Source: Anastatus disparis
Taxonomy: Eukaryota; Arthropoda; Insecta; Hymenoptera; Eupelmidae
DNA: 64,000 bases
NCBI GenBank assembly: GCA_017163975.1
Contig: JAFFSR010000136.1
Span: 9,917,501-9,981,500 of the forward strand
Direction: 5' to 3'
A program made the position numbers and the translations under genes. How positions within the stretch are numbered: position 1 is the first letter of the stretch; every line of letters starts with the position of its first letter. Of the stretch, positions 11,701 through 24,220 are shown piece after piece. The notes under the pieces are model-generated. The model worked only from the letters and a program-made list of their open reading frames with translations. It was not told the origin of the DNA and ran no database searches.

Positions 11701-14700
11701 TTCATTCAAAAATTTTACGAGCAATTCATAAATTATTGTATGCTTATTGTTAATAAAAGATTTTCGATTTTAACTTCGATATTATTTTATCGCCGACTCA
11801 GCTGTAATGGCCACTTTATAAACTTGAATAGTGGGATTAAAATCAAACATTTTATTTTGCTAAATTTTAACAAGGAATATATTACCATTTTTTTCCTGTT
11901 ACGGTAACAATGAAATAAATTGGAATGAATAAAATGACATTTTTCAACTTTGAACTTTTTCTTTTTCAATATTAAATAAATTTATATAATGTTTTTTTCA
12001 TATAACGTATATACATCTATATGAAACTTAGGAATAAAATCAACTATGCCTTCAAATGATCATAGCCCTCTAAAAATTTATGATTTTCACTTCCTTATTA
12101 CATAATGTACTATTAAAAGTGTATCAAAAACTTTACGAGATTTCATTTTAACCGTTGTTATAAAATTTAAGTACTTTTGAAAAAATGAAAATTGGAATTT
12201 TAACTTTATCATTTTCATATTATATCATGACTAAGCGAAAAAATAAATCTTTTTTTAGGAGAAAATTACAAAAAGCATTTTCTCAAAAGTGCTGATAGTA
12301 GCACTTTTTTTCAATAAAAGTACGTATATAATTAAACTAAAAGAAAAATCTTTTTCTTTCTTTTTGAAGAAACGTATATTAAAACGCACTAAACGTTCTC
12401 TTCTCTTTCCTTACATACCTCTAGTGCAGCAAATTTTCACTATATACCTTTTTGCAGTCGGTTAAACGCGATAAACTTAATAGTACCAACGTAATCTACC
12501 CTTCCTTTGTTTCCTTTTTACCTAGGCTATATGAATCTTCCCACGTTTTCACCGCACTTAACGCTTCTATACATATAGTTATATAAAGAGATATAGCCCC
12601 GCACGTGCGTTACGGAATTTCAAGTCTTTCTTTGCACAAATCCCCTATATATTTACGCCCGAAAACGAGAGTCACGTTAATGAATTTGGAAAAAATATAT
12701 ATATAAAAGCTAAGTAACAAAACAAGCAGCCGTTTTAACTTATAGTGGCCTTGAACTCTTTTATATATAGTAAAAAAAAAAGAAAAAGGAAAAAAAATAA
12801 AATAGGTATTTTGTTTTAAGACAATCTCATATAAAGCTTGACGTACTTTCATCGTATAAGTTGAGTTTATAAAAAAAATGAGAGAGAAAGAATGTCTTAT
12901 GCGCTCACGCGGGAATGTAAAAAATTTACCGTGTGGCTTTTTAAGCCGTGCGAATGCGCTCACAAGACGTACTGTTTTTTTTTTCTTTCTTGCTTTTTTT
13001 TACGTAAAGAAGTCTTACGGTATGTCCTCCGACAAGTCTATTTACTTTCTATTTTGTAAAACGTAATGGTAAAGTTCTGCAAAAGGATTTCTTTAAGGCT
13101 CTATTAACATAATATACCGGTATTTGCTCACTGAGTCATTGATCCATTGTTCTTGTTTAATCACATTTTTGGAATTTCATTGTGTTATCATACAAAATAC
13201 ATTCTTTTTTTTCATTTCGTGTAAGAAAATATAAATTTTTAATTTTATTATACTGAATAATAAATTGAAATCATTATTTGTAAAATATCCATTTTACATT
13301 ATTAAATTTAATATTAACAATTGTGACATTTACTTTTTTACTCTCGCTAAAATTTTTCTATTTTAATAGTATTATATTTGTTAGCTATAAATTCTTTCTT
13401 TTTTATTTATTAATCTTTAAACTTTAGATCAAATTACAATTGTTGGTCTAAGTGATGCATTGGCTTTTTTATTGTCGTAAAAATTTAATTTTAATTCCAA
13501 CTGTCTACATCAAATTTATTTTTTCATCTCGACCAAACAGTTTGCTGGATTAAATTTACATTTAAATGAATTTAAAGAAAAATTTATGTTTGCAATATTT
13601 AAAATACTGCAGTATAAAAATTTTTTTTTCTCGATTTAAATTTAATAAAAAACAAAACAAAAAAACTTTCTCGGTTTGAAATATTATTCAATTAACGAGC
13701 AATCAAATTGCAAAACAGTCGGCTTAATCGAATAAAAATTGAACAAAATAAATTAGATAAAAGTTTAGTGTCAGCTTAAAAATATTTAACAATCGAGAAA
13801 AAACTTTAAATATTTGAATAATTTAATATTTTATCCGATTTGAATTCTTTCGAAAACTAAATTTCCAGCAATCTTTTTTTAAGCTTTAAAAAAAGTCAAA
13901 CTTTACTGAGATAAAAAATAAAAAATATCAATCTAATAATAAAAATTTTGTAAAATCTACACGTTTACAATTTGTACTAAACTCTTTCAGCATTTTAAAA
14001 CAATAACAAGACAAATCACAAAAGCTCATACTAAACCGAGCTCACCATGTTATAGTCTTACTTTTGCTCTCTGAAAAAGCAGAAAAAAAAGTTTGTAATT
14101 GCGAGGGCTTGTTTATGCCTGGTCTCTCCATATATACCGCAGTAGTGGCCTCGTATAAGCGAAGGCGTCGTTTAATCAAGTGCTTGCACCGAAAAAAAAA
14201 AGAAAAAAAACTTTTCTGATGAAAAATTGCTCTGCTGCAGTAGTAGCATGTTATATGGGAGAAAGAAAGAAAAAAAAAGAAAGGCGCGAAATAGAGGCCG
14301 GAATAAATTTTTATGCTTGGAGGCTTTTTTTCTTCTTTTTTTTATACTTTTAGACAAGCATTGCTAGACTAGCACCCCTTATTACCCCCAAGTAAGGTGC
14401 CAACTTTTAACTCCCTACCATATTCGTTCTACTTTTTCTGCCTTATCTTTCTGTCGTCTATGTTTTCTCTATCTAGCTTGGCTTCTGATGCTACTTGTTT
14501 CTTCTATGCCGCCTTGGCTACTTCCTACTGTTGGCTTTTTTCTCTTTGACTTCTTTATTCTTCTTCTTTTTTTTTTGTAAAATACATATACTAAAGACGC
14601 GCATAGAAACGTAGCAAGAGTTTTTTTGTCAACTTTAAGCTCAATTTATTCGTACGTCGAGATTTTATGAAGTGTCTTTAAGATGTACTAAAGTGATTTT

Positions 14701-17700
14701 GGTAAAAACTTAAAGAATTTCTTAACGTTAATAAAATAAAATATTTTTTTTCCTAAAGAATTCTTTTTGAATTTTAAAATTACCCTATGCATTACATTAA
14801 TTTCTTCTCTTCTTTTCGAATAAATATGCAATGTTCCCATTATTCAAACATTTGAATTTTAACTCCTGACTTTTACAAAGCCAGTATAAAGCCCCTTATA
14901 TAAAGCATTTTATTTCCATACATATCTTTTTATATTTAAAGAACTTACGTTACGTGCACAATGCAAGCAGTCATAATGGCTAGTATTTTAATAGTTTGAA
15001 AAATTTTGCATAGTTTTCCTTACTAATCTTTAAATTATTTTCTCTGGATATTACTTGAAATTTAAGCTGTATAAGAAACGCCATTATTTATTTCTTTAAA
15101 ACCTCTGAAAAAATATTCTATACTTTGAAAAAATTTTTCAACATAAAAGTCACGGGAAAGAGAAAAAAGAAACTGCACGAAATAACACATTGTACCTTGC
15201 AAGAGGAAAAATTTTAATGGTGATGACGCTAAAAAATGTAACCACCGCCATAAAATCTGCAAAGATTGGCATCATTAAAATGTCCAGGAAATGACCTATA
15301 TATGCTTATATGTTTTTTCCTTTTTTATTTTTTACTTTTTTTGATAGTCGTACGAAGGTGAATCCTAAATAGAGAATCGTATTTTAAATTTCGCATAAAA
15401 AGCACTTTATGTTGTAAGTACATTCACCGTTTCGAGCATAAGTATAGGTTTCGTTAGAAAAATTAAAATATTTTAAAAGCTTTATAATTTTTAATAACAA
15501 AAATTACTATTTCTTCTTAACTTTCATTGTATTTTGGAAAAAAAGTCCTTGAAACAAAATTTTTAGTTTGATAAAAAATACATACATATATGCATTAAGC
15601 ATAACAAATTTGACCTTCAACAAAGTTGGAAAATTTAAATATATCCTTAAAAGCAATCGATCACGTTATCCAAACGTTATTCTCCAAGTAGCCAAAATCT
15701 CTTTTCATCCATTTTATCCTCTCATTTCCTATTCTCGCCAATTCCAAATCTTCTTTCTTCTCCTTTTTTGCGACAGCCCCCAAGAGCAGATGAGTGACGG
15801 CGATCTATACTCTTGAGAATCGATTTTTCCTTGCTATATAACTCCTTGAAAAGCTCAAACGTGTGTGGGTGTATGTGCACGTATATACACACGTTTTCAA
15901 AGTTGGCAAGCTATATAGCTCAACTTGGCAGCGGTAACAAGCGAAGCTCCTTTAAGTCTTTTATAGATCCATATATATATACTGTTTTCATTCCTTGTTA
16001 CAGTATATTCTTACGTTACTTCGAAGCTTCTCTCCTTCCTTTTCTTTTCTCTTCTTTGCTCTCACGGTTATGTGCACGAAAAAAAGCGGTGGTAAACGAT
16101 TTTATGGTATAGCTGCAGTGCTCCATACGTATAGATATATAAAGTACAGAAGCAAATTGTCAGTGTCGATTTAACTTTAAGTGCAAGCGAAGAAACGAAC
16201 GCTCCAGAAGCACTTTTTAGCTACCATAAAAATATGCACTTATACTTTGGGTATATAGATATATGTACGGAGTATAAGGTGTGCCATATACAAACATCGA
16301 AAAGAAAAAAATCTTTAGAAATCTTTTGTAATCTTACAATACGTATACTTACTTGTATACATATGTAAAAAAAGAAGATTTTTTACCTATAAAATTTTAC
16401 TTTAGTACAGCAAAGAGCATTTCCTTATCCGACACAGCTTTAAAGGAAAAAAATTGCGTTAAATCAATGAGAATAGGAAGCATCTATATGTACGTTACTC
16501 TAATATAGAAAAAATTTTCTGATACAAATAAACAAGATAAGCATCATAAAATTAACATTGTAAATATAAAATATGCAAATATTTTGACATTTACTGCTTA
16601 GTTATAAAATACACACTTCATACAGCGTTGTGTTATAAAATTTATTCACGTGCAATATGATGTTTTTAACGTGGATCAAAAATTTTAATGTATACGCATT
16701 CTACAATAAACCTACAGATAAAACGCGAATAAAACAAAATATACTTGTAATACGTAAAATCATGATTTATGTTTTATAATAAATATACATGAGGTTAATG
16801 GTATTAATAATATAAATATCAATATTCATATTAGAATATTTTTACTCTTTTATATTTTTATATTGTATATACTATTGCCCATTAAATATATAATATTGAG
16901 CAAAAATATTTATTTTAAAAAAAATTTATAATTACTAATTGAAATTAAATATTATAAATTTAATATAATATTTGTGTTTCATTATTAACATATATAAAAA
17001 TACATTCTAATAATTTAATTTTTTTCCTCTACAATAAATTTCATAAACTTCTCACTAATTAATGACAAAAAATTCAAAATAATTGCTCAAACCCGTTAAA
17101 TATTATAAAATAACAGATCACAACTAGTAAAATGCTTGCTCTCTAAGCAAACGAATTGTTATCGCGCGAGTAAATTGGTTAATTTTTATCAAGGTATACA
17201 CAAAACGCTTGTTATGCCATATTTCTAGCGATAAAGAAAAAAAATTTCTCGCGCGATATATAAAGCAAGTAATTTTCCAAGAGCTTTAAGCAATGTGTAA
17301 TAAAAGTCTATTGACGTTTATAAGAAAACAAAAAAAAGAACAAAAGTAATAATCTTCGTTGTAACAAAAAGTTAGGTATTTAACGCTCGTATACGCATCG
17401 AGCTCAAGACAAGGAGCGTCTATATAAAGCGATGTTTTCTGTAGATAAGTATATAGATGAGCGGTAAAAGAGATAACAAAAGAGAAGGGGATTAATATAT
17501 ATATTGGCGCCGCTCTGGTACTCGCGCGATGCTTTATCATGAAGAAAAAAAAATAAAGGTGCATTCGGTACTGTATGCACACGTATGTGTATGTTTCGGT
17601 TCATAAGAGAAATTTAGTATCCGCTACCATTGATGCAGCATTGATGCACCTCTCGAACCTGCAGCAATTTGTTTCTGTTTACATTTTATTAATGATTGCA

Positions 17701-18340
17701 GGTTATTGTTATAAGTTGTTAAAAATGGTGTTATTTATTAATTACATTGTTTTAAGTTTAATTAATTGGAAAAATTTTTCATACTAAATTTCATAATTGA
17801 CTGGTATATATTATTTGGAAAACAACAACTAATTACTTCGATCAATTTAAAATACTACACATAAATTAGAAATTTTTTTGTTTTATGAGAATTAAAAAGT
17901 GAGATTATGTATCGATACAATATTGATATAAAAAATTATATTGTATTATAATACTAATCAATTTTAAAACCAAAACTTTCAAATTTTATTTTTTTTAAGA
18001 ATCTACTTTTATAGGTAAAATTTTATGTACCAAGAATATCTCTTATTTGTTTTATTATTAGATTTTTTCATATTAAATTTATTATTCTTTCATATTTTTT
18101 AAGGATACATTTAAACTTTGAATTTCTATTTTCCATACTGAAGTGTACTATTAGAAAAACATTAGTACTAAAAATATAAATAAAAAGAAAATACTTTTAT
18201 TTATCTAACATAAAAGCTACCTGTACCACATGCTTAATTAATTCAGGTGAAAGTACGTCTACTTAAAATTTACATTCTCACTTTGGAACGATACTACGCA
18301 ACATAAACAAAATCGTTCTCTTTTTCTTTTTTACTGCATT
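2747..18340. other. AT-rich sequence upstream of GckIII, no gene recognised
   Basis: About 15.6 kb with only short, low-complexity open frames dominated by Lys, Phe, Tyr and Ile that do not resemble proteins. It alternates between AT-rich stretches and slightly more GC-rich islands with TATA-like and CT/GA tracts (for example 4620-5000, 11160-11420, 12560-13050, 15840-16240, 17170-17600). It may be intergenic or contain non-coding 5' exons. Confidence 0.5.
7627..7665. repeat. Perfect 14-bp inverted repeat
   Basis: ATTGAATTATTTAT (7627-7640) and its exact complement ATAAATAATTCAAT (7652-7665) around an 11-nt T-rich loop. Confidence 0.55.
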
Positions 18341-18341
18341 T

Positions 18342-18387
18342 TATATAAAGTTTTTAAAAAGTCAAAAAACTCATCGACATCTCAGTC
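18342..18387 (+). promoter_or_regulatory. Candidate core promoter of GckIII
   Basis: TATATAAA at 18342-18349 and an exact arthropod initiator TCAGTC at 18382-18387, about 340 nt upstream of the start codon. The TATA-to-initiator distance is about 42 nt, longer than the usual 30 or so. The two may therefore not act together, and no clear downstream promoter element is seen. A first exon further upstream is equally possible. Confidence 0.3.
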
Positions 18388-18469
18388 GTCAAAACATCGT
18401 CAATTAAACGCTTGTATAACCAACCAGTGCGCTCTTTCATAATCGTAAATTTCAGCTTTCACGTGAAAA

Positions 18470-18672
18470 ATGCTCCTATAGCGTTTCATTGGAGAAACGA
18501 AATTAAACCTTGCCAGCGGCTACAAAAAGAAATAAAAAGAAATAACATCGTCGAGTGAAAAGTGAAAAGATTATATACAATCGAGAAAAAAAAGCATTTG
18601 TCAGTATCCAAATATGTGTGTAAGATGATCCAATCAAGAAGACTTTATACATCAGTAGTATTTACCACATAA
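18470..18672 (+). promoter_or_regulatory. Three short upstream ORFs in the GckIII leader
   Basis: Between the initiator-like motif and the main ATG there are three upstream ATGs. They give uORFs of 3 codons (18470-18481), 4 codons (18614-18628) and 15 codons (18625-18672), the last two overlapping. All close before 18728. If the leader is transcribed as drawn they could lower or condition translation of the kinase. Confidence 0.4.
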
Positions 18673-18727
18673 AAAGAAAGAAAAGCATCTAAGAAAAAAA
18701 AAGAAAATAATAAAACTTTAATAAAAA

Positions 18728-19063
18728 ATGCGAAACGGTGCACAGTCACAGCAAACAGCAGTGATGACACCAGGTCATATGAACGGCTCAGCACAATTCA
18801 CTGGAGCATACGTTGGCTATCCACAGTCTCGGCACTCATGGGGACAATTTCCAGTATCACATAGAACTGGTAATACTGGTGGTCAAACTGGTGGTAGGCC
18901 ACTATCGCATCCACCACCACCGCCGCCACCTTCCAGACGTGAAATACAACGTGCTGCTGCAATACAACAGCAGCAGCAGCAACAACAACAAATGAAACAA
19001 CCTCAACATAACAGGGCTAGCTTGGTACAGCAAGCCGCCCACGCAAGGTGTACCACGCCTTCG
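18728..19063 (+). CDS. GckIII: GckIII exon 1: start codon and low-complexity N-terminal extension
   Basis: This exon encodes residues 1-112 and ends in phase 0 at an ideal donor (TCG|GTAAGT). The ATG has A at -3 and follows an in-frame TAA at 18722-18724, so no more upstream start is possible within this exon. The peptide has no recognised domain. It is rich in Gly, Gln, His and Pro, with seven consecutive Pro near residues 62-68, a run of nine Gln near 80-88, and a basic tail ending CTTPS. Vertebrate family members have only about 20 residues before the kinase domain, so this is a large extension, perhaps for localisation or partner binding. The join to exon 2 rests on matching phase, the strong donor and the absence of an ATG at the start of exon 2. 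It is 13.8 kb from exon 2, so another first exon could also exist. Confidence 0.75.
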
Positions 19064-22059
19064 GTAAGTTTACATTAGTATTACGAAAAAATTTATTTTA
19101 ATCCTGATTTTCGAAACTGGGATAAGGTATTTTTTATAGACGGTATTTTGTCGCTTATCTGATAGTTGAATAAAGTGATTTTGAAAATAAAAATTAGCAT
19201 ATATTTCTTAATAATATTTTTTTTTGAAAAATTTCCTTTTACATTTTAAGATTTACAAATATAGTTGACATGATAAATACTAATCTTATAATAACATGAT
19301 AAATGAAAGTCAAAAAATGTATTTTAAAAATATTAATTTTAAAAAATTTCCTACCTTTCTAAGACTTACAAATATAGAAGCATTAATCTTATCTGTACAA
19401 AATGTTCATTTGTTTTATATATATATACGAATTTATCAGTCGTTGTAATGTAATGTCTGACGATTTTGTCATGTTAAACCAAATTTTCTCGAGCATATAT
19501 CAACTTACAAGAAGCATAGGAGAATATCAAGTTAAATTCCAGGCAGTACAAGTTATATATACACATATGCCGTTACTTGTACAAGTCAGTATAGTAGCAG
19601 CCAGCTCAATTGAGTTATCTGTTACTATAACTTGGCTTGTTCAAGGATTATACATTGTTCTTTCAAATTTTCAAAACTTTTAATGGTTTATTTAACTTAT
19701 TCATTAAAAATGTTTTGGGTTTTGTTATATTGAAGATGAATTAATAATAAATTTTTACACTTTTGTCATTTAACTCCAAATTAATTAAAGTTTTTTTGAT
19801 TCTGCAATTTTCACATTAAGTTCGTGAAATGTAATGAATTTTCATTATGCATTTATATAAAAATTTAATTTTTATTTCACTTAACAAATTTAATTGGAAG
19901 AAATTTTAATGTGAATGAAATTGCTTTACAATTATAAAAATATATCTTTGTAGAATATTTCTAACAAAATTATGAAAAATGTGCAAGCATTTTAAATATT
20001 AATTTTAAATATTAAAAACATTTATTATTTGATAATTGCAAATTTAAAATATTTTATTTTCGTTTGTTTTAAATTTGTGAAAAATAAAATTATTTATTTC
20101 TTTTAATTTATGTTTGCATTGTTTTAACAATAGAATCTTTTATTATTTAGTTCATGAAATGAACCTGCAAAAAATTATCCATTGTTATTTCCTGAACAAT
20201 AAAAGCTAATTCTTTTTAAAAATTTTGCAAAGAATTGTGTTTTAAATTAATAAAATTGTAACTTATTATGTTAAAATTTTTTTGTAAACATTACCTGACT
20301 AAAAGTGGTCCATATGAAATCATATGTAATTATATGTGATTATATAGAAATCATTTTTTCGCCAGTAATAGTATATTATTTATTGTGTAATTTGTAATTA
20401 TTCTGCATGCTATAAAAGGATGCATCAAATTTAAATAAATTAAATATTAATTGCATATCATTCAATGTTAAATGCCGCGACAAATATTCATGATTAATAA
20501 CGTGATAAATTTTTTTTTTAATTTTAAAACTCAATCCTCAAGTTTTTGTTAATAAATGACATTAAAAAATAAAATAAGCTATTAATCAATGTCTGGTCTA
20601 GAATTGACACCAATATAATCTTCTTTAAAAATGCACAATTTCCTATACATCAATAAAACTAACACGCCTGTCTAATGACCCATATCTCTCGAAACGTCTT
20701 TCGATTAGCAAAGGATCTCTTATTTTCCATCTTTTTTTTTTTATCTTCTCAACACATATGTTATACCAACATGTTAAAATATCATTCAATACTGAAATAT
20801 CGCAGAAAACGAAAATTTTCCCATGGAGGAAAAGATCTTTGTAAATTGTAAGGAGAGTGACGTGTCCTCTTAATCGTTTGTGCGTCGTATACACCCACGC
20901 GCTGAGCCAACTTCCTTCGTTATATGGGTATTATATACGACCTTTTTTTTCTCTTTTTTATTCTGCATTGGCAGTCATCGTCAGTGTCGCGACCACTACT
21001 ACTTATACTATTACTACTACTATGAGCTAACTGTTTAACGGTATATACAAGCAAGACGAGTTTTAAACGAAAGAGTAAGAAAAAAATTGAGAGAGAGAGA
21101 GAAAAAATAAAGATTTTAGTTATGCGTCTTGGGTCGCCTAGAAAAGCATGCCATGGAATATCTTAAAAGCTTCTCTCTTTCTCACTCTCCTTATATCTAT
21201 CTAGCTATCTATACGCTATGGAATTTCATTAAAATGTACCGGCTGTCGCGCGCGCCAAGCGCGGTTCACGCAATTGAAGCGGCGCAAAAGCGGTAGCCAG
21301 TTGGTATAAGGTTTTAATATATATATAGATATATTTACGTATATATAAAGTCAAAGCTTAAAATCGACCCATAACACAAAAGCGCCTTTCGATCAGACAT
21401 GCTTGGAACGAACTCTGTTTATCGGAAAACACGTTAAAAATATTTATAAGATGCTTTATTATTCGATTATACTGTAAATTTCTTCACTTCTTTTTTTCTT
21501 TATCTCTTATAACCGACTTGGCGATTATTAAAAAAATTTTTTTATTTTTATACGGTGATAATTACTTTAGTGCACTTTTTATTAACGTGTTATAATAAAT
21601 TTACGTGCCATAGCATAAATTAAAGCGAATTAAAAAGAAAAAGTTTTTGTTTCTTTTTTAAATAATAATGTAATATTTTATGAAATATACTCACGTTATT
21701 ATTTGTAAACCGATATAAAACTACAAATAATCTTGATTTAAAATTTATACTTATCTTTTAGTTTTTAATTCTTTTTCATTTTTATTAACAGGAAATTAAG
21801 GAGAAATTGGAATAAAAAATTAGATTATATTATTTATTGAAATAAAGTTTTAAATGATTTTTAAAAATATGTCTGTAACGTAAAATTAATATCTTAAAAT
21901 AATTAAAAAATTTTTTATTCTGATAACATATTATTATGATAATCTGATTAAAATTCAATTACTGGTGTTTTTTTTTCATTGACCTATAATTCTTTTTTTT
22001 TGACATTAAAAAAATTTTCGGAAATAAAAATTATTAAAAACTATGAATTTTTTTAATTT

Positions 22060-22239
22060 AATTTAACGTCACTGTATGTGTGCTATCATTGCAATACACT
22101 AATTAGCAACGGAGGTCATCAGTATTTTTGTGAATAAAGCACATGTAACGTACAGTGGTGCTTGTACAATCAGCCGAGAGCGGGATTCGAACTCGAGTCC
22201 TCAAGATTACGAATCTGCCAAGTGAGCCACTGAGACCTC
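22060..22239 (-). mobile_element. tRNA-derived SINE, copy 1 (near full length)
   Basis: On the minus strand it starts GAGGTCTCAGTGGCTCACTTGG (box A region at about 22217-22232). A Pol III box B-like AGTTCGAATCC lies about 22182-22192. Then comes the family body AAGCACCACTGTACGTTACATGTGC and a tail of paired TTGCTAATTAG / AGTGACGTTAAAT. The same body and tail recur in at least seven other places in the window. Confidence 0.85.
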
Positions 22240-24195
22240 ATAATATGAAATAAAATTAAATATATATATAAAATTTTAGTAAATTCTTAAGCTTTCCTTT
22301 AATAAAATAATCATAGCAATTATTAAATTATGATAATTATTTAATTATCTAAGAGAATTTTTGAAAATCAATCACCACTATCGTATAGAACAAATCCAAT
22401 TAATTCTACAAGAAATCAATTTAATGACGTCAATATCTGAACTTTTTAAAGAGATTGTCTGCTTGTAATATTGATTATTAAAGAAAGACTTATTATTATA
22501 AATTTATAGAATACCTTTCGGGAAGATATGAAGAAACATAAATTATTATTATTTTAATCAACTAAAATTTTTTTTTATTTAATTTTCACATCAATTCAAA
22601 TGTAAATATCCAAGTATTAACTTCCAGACACTGCAATCGATTAAATTCAACATTTTCAATAAACTTCAATTTTCAGAAAAAAAAACAAAATAATCTCATT
22701 AAAACTTTAAAATCAATTAAACTTACAATAAAATAATAATAAAATTAAATAAAGTTAACTTTAGTAAAATAATATCGTTTCAATTCGTTAATTAAACTTT
22801 ATCAAATGATAGAGATCGATACAAACAAGATGTGGCAGTGCATCGGAGAATATCACGATAAACCGCCCAAAATTGCATGAAGCGAACTAAAACGAACAAA
22901 CGAACCTTGAAATTGACAACGATATATATATGTATACGCACCGCACGAGAATGTGATATCAACATCAGTGTCAACATTAGTCTGACATTAATTGGATCTC
23001 AATACCTTGGGAAAAATTATGTTCTATACTCTTACACTTAATGAATCGTTTATATAGAAATATCTTAAATAATGAATAACTTTGATTCATCCGTGAAACG
23101 ACAGACTTCATAACAGTAAATGTATTTTGATTGAATAGATTTTAAAATACGAATGTTTTATTTAAAATTTTGAATAGATAAAAGACGTACACGATAGCCA
23201 TTGTTAAAATACTCTATTGTCTCATTGTGTCCAATTACTTTGCAAAATTAAGACGTCCAGCTTCTATTAAGTTCATCTTATGTTAAAACACAGTCCTGCT
23301 CAGATTATATAGTTCTCAACTTTCTATTTAAAGAATGTACACAAAAAATTAATGTTATTAAACTAAGAAATATATACGAAATAATATTCTTAGATCAATT
23401 GTTATAAATAACATGAATCTATACTTTATTGCTAACTATTAAAATTTTCCGTAAATGATTAAATTGCATATTTTGAGAAAGAACTAATAAGGAAAACCAT
23501 TGAAATTTTTGCATAGAATTATTTAAAAAAAAAGAAAAATATCGTGATTGGCGAGACCCGCGCCCAAACATCGAAAATAAAAAAATTACCGCAGCCACGA
23601 TGAGCAGATTAGAAAGTCTCCAATGTATCGTATTACAAAATCAGCCACGCGAATTCTTCGCACGCGCGCAAAAAAATGTCTCGCGTTTTGTTTTTGCTAT
23701 CCACCTTCAAATTATTATTATTCTAAAAATGAGGCTAATATTCTAAAAGGTATTTGATATTTTGGGTTCTTCAAAGAATTCTCATTTTTTTTCTCCATTA
23801 CTCTGGAAAAAACGGTACCTCTCGTTTTTTACTTTTATATGTTTTCAAAAATTAAATTCCTCATAAAAGAAATTCCTGAAATATTCAAACCATCAGAAAT
23901 GAATATGGTAACGTTGACCGACATTATAGATTTTCAATATCCAAAGGAAAATATATCAAATAAATTGATATTATTTGCATAAGTAATACCTTGATACTTG
24001 AATTTTATATGATAAAAAAAGCGTTGATTTATTAATGAAAATTGATCATCAAACAGAGTGAATACTTTTAATTAATTATTTATTTTAAACAATCTACCTT
24101 TAACATACTAAATTATTAAACATGTTAATTATATGTATTAAGATAATTAGAATGAAAATTAAATATGTAACTGTATAAATTAATGAGAGCCGCGG

Positions 24196-24220
24196 GTGTG
24201 TGTGTGTGCGCGCGCGCTCG
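24196..24220. repeat. (GT)n(GC)n microsatellite
   Basis: Alternating purine-pyrimidine run GTGTGTGTGTGTGC followed by GCGCGCGC in intron 1; potential Z-DNA former. Confidence 0.85.

Noticed and set aside
12610..12963. Minus-strand 117-codon open frame
   Set aside because: Phe/Tyr/Lys-rich AT-driven sequence with no domain or splice context.
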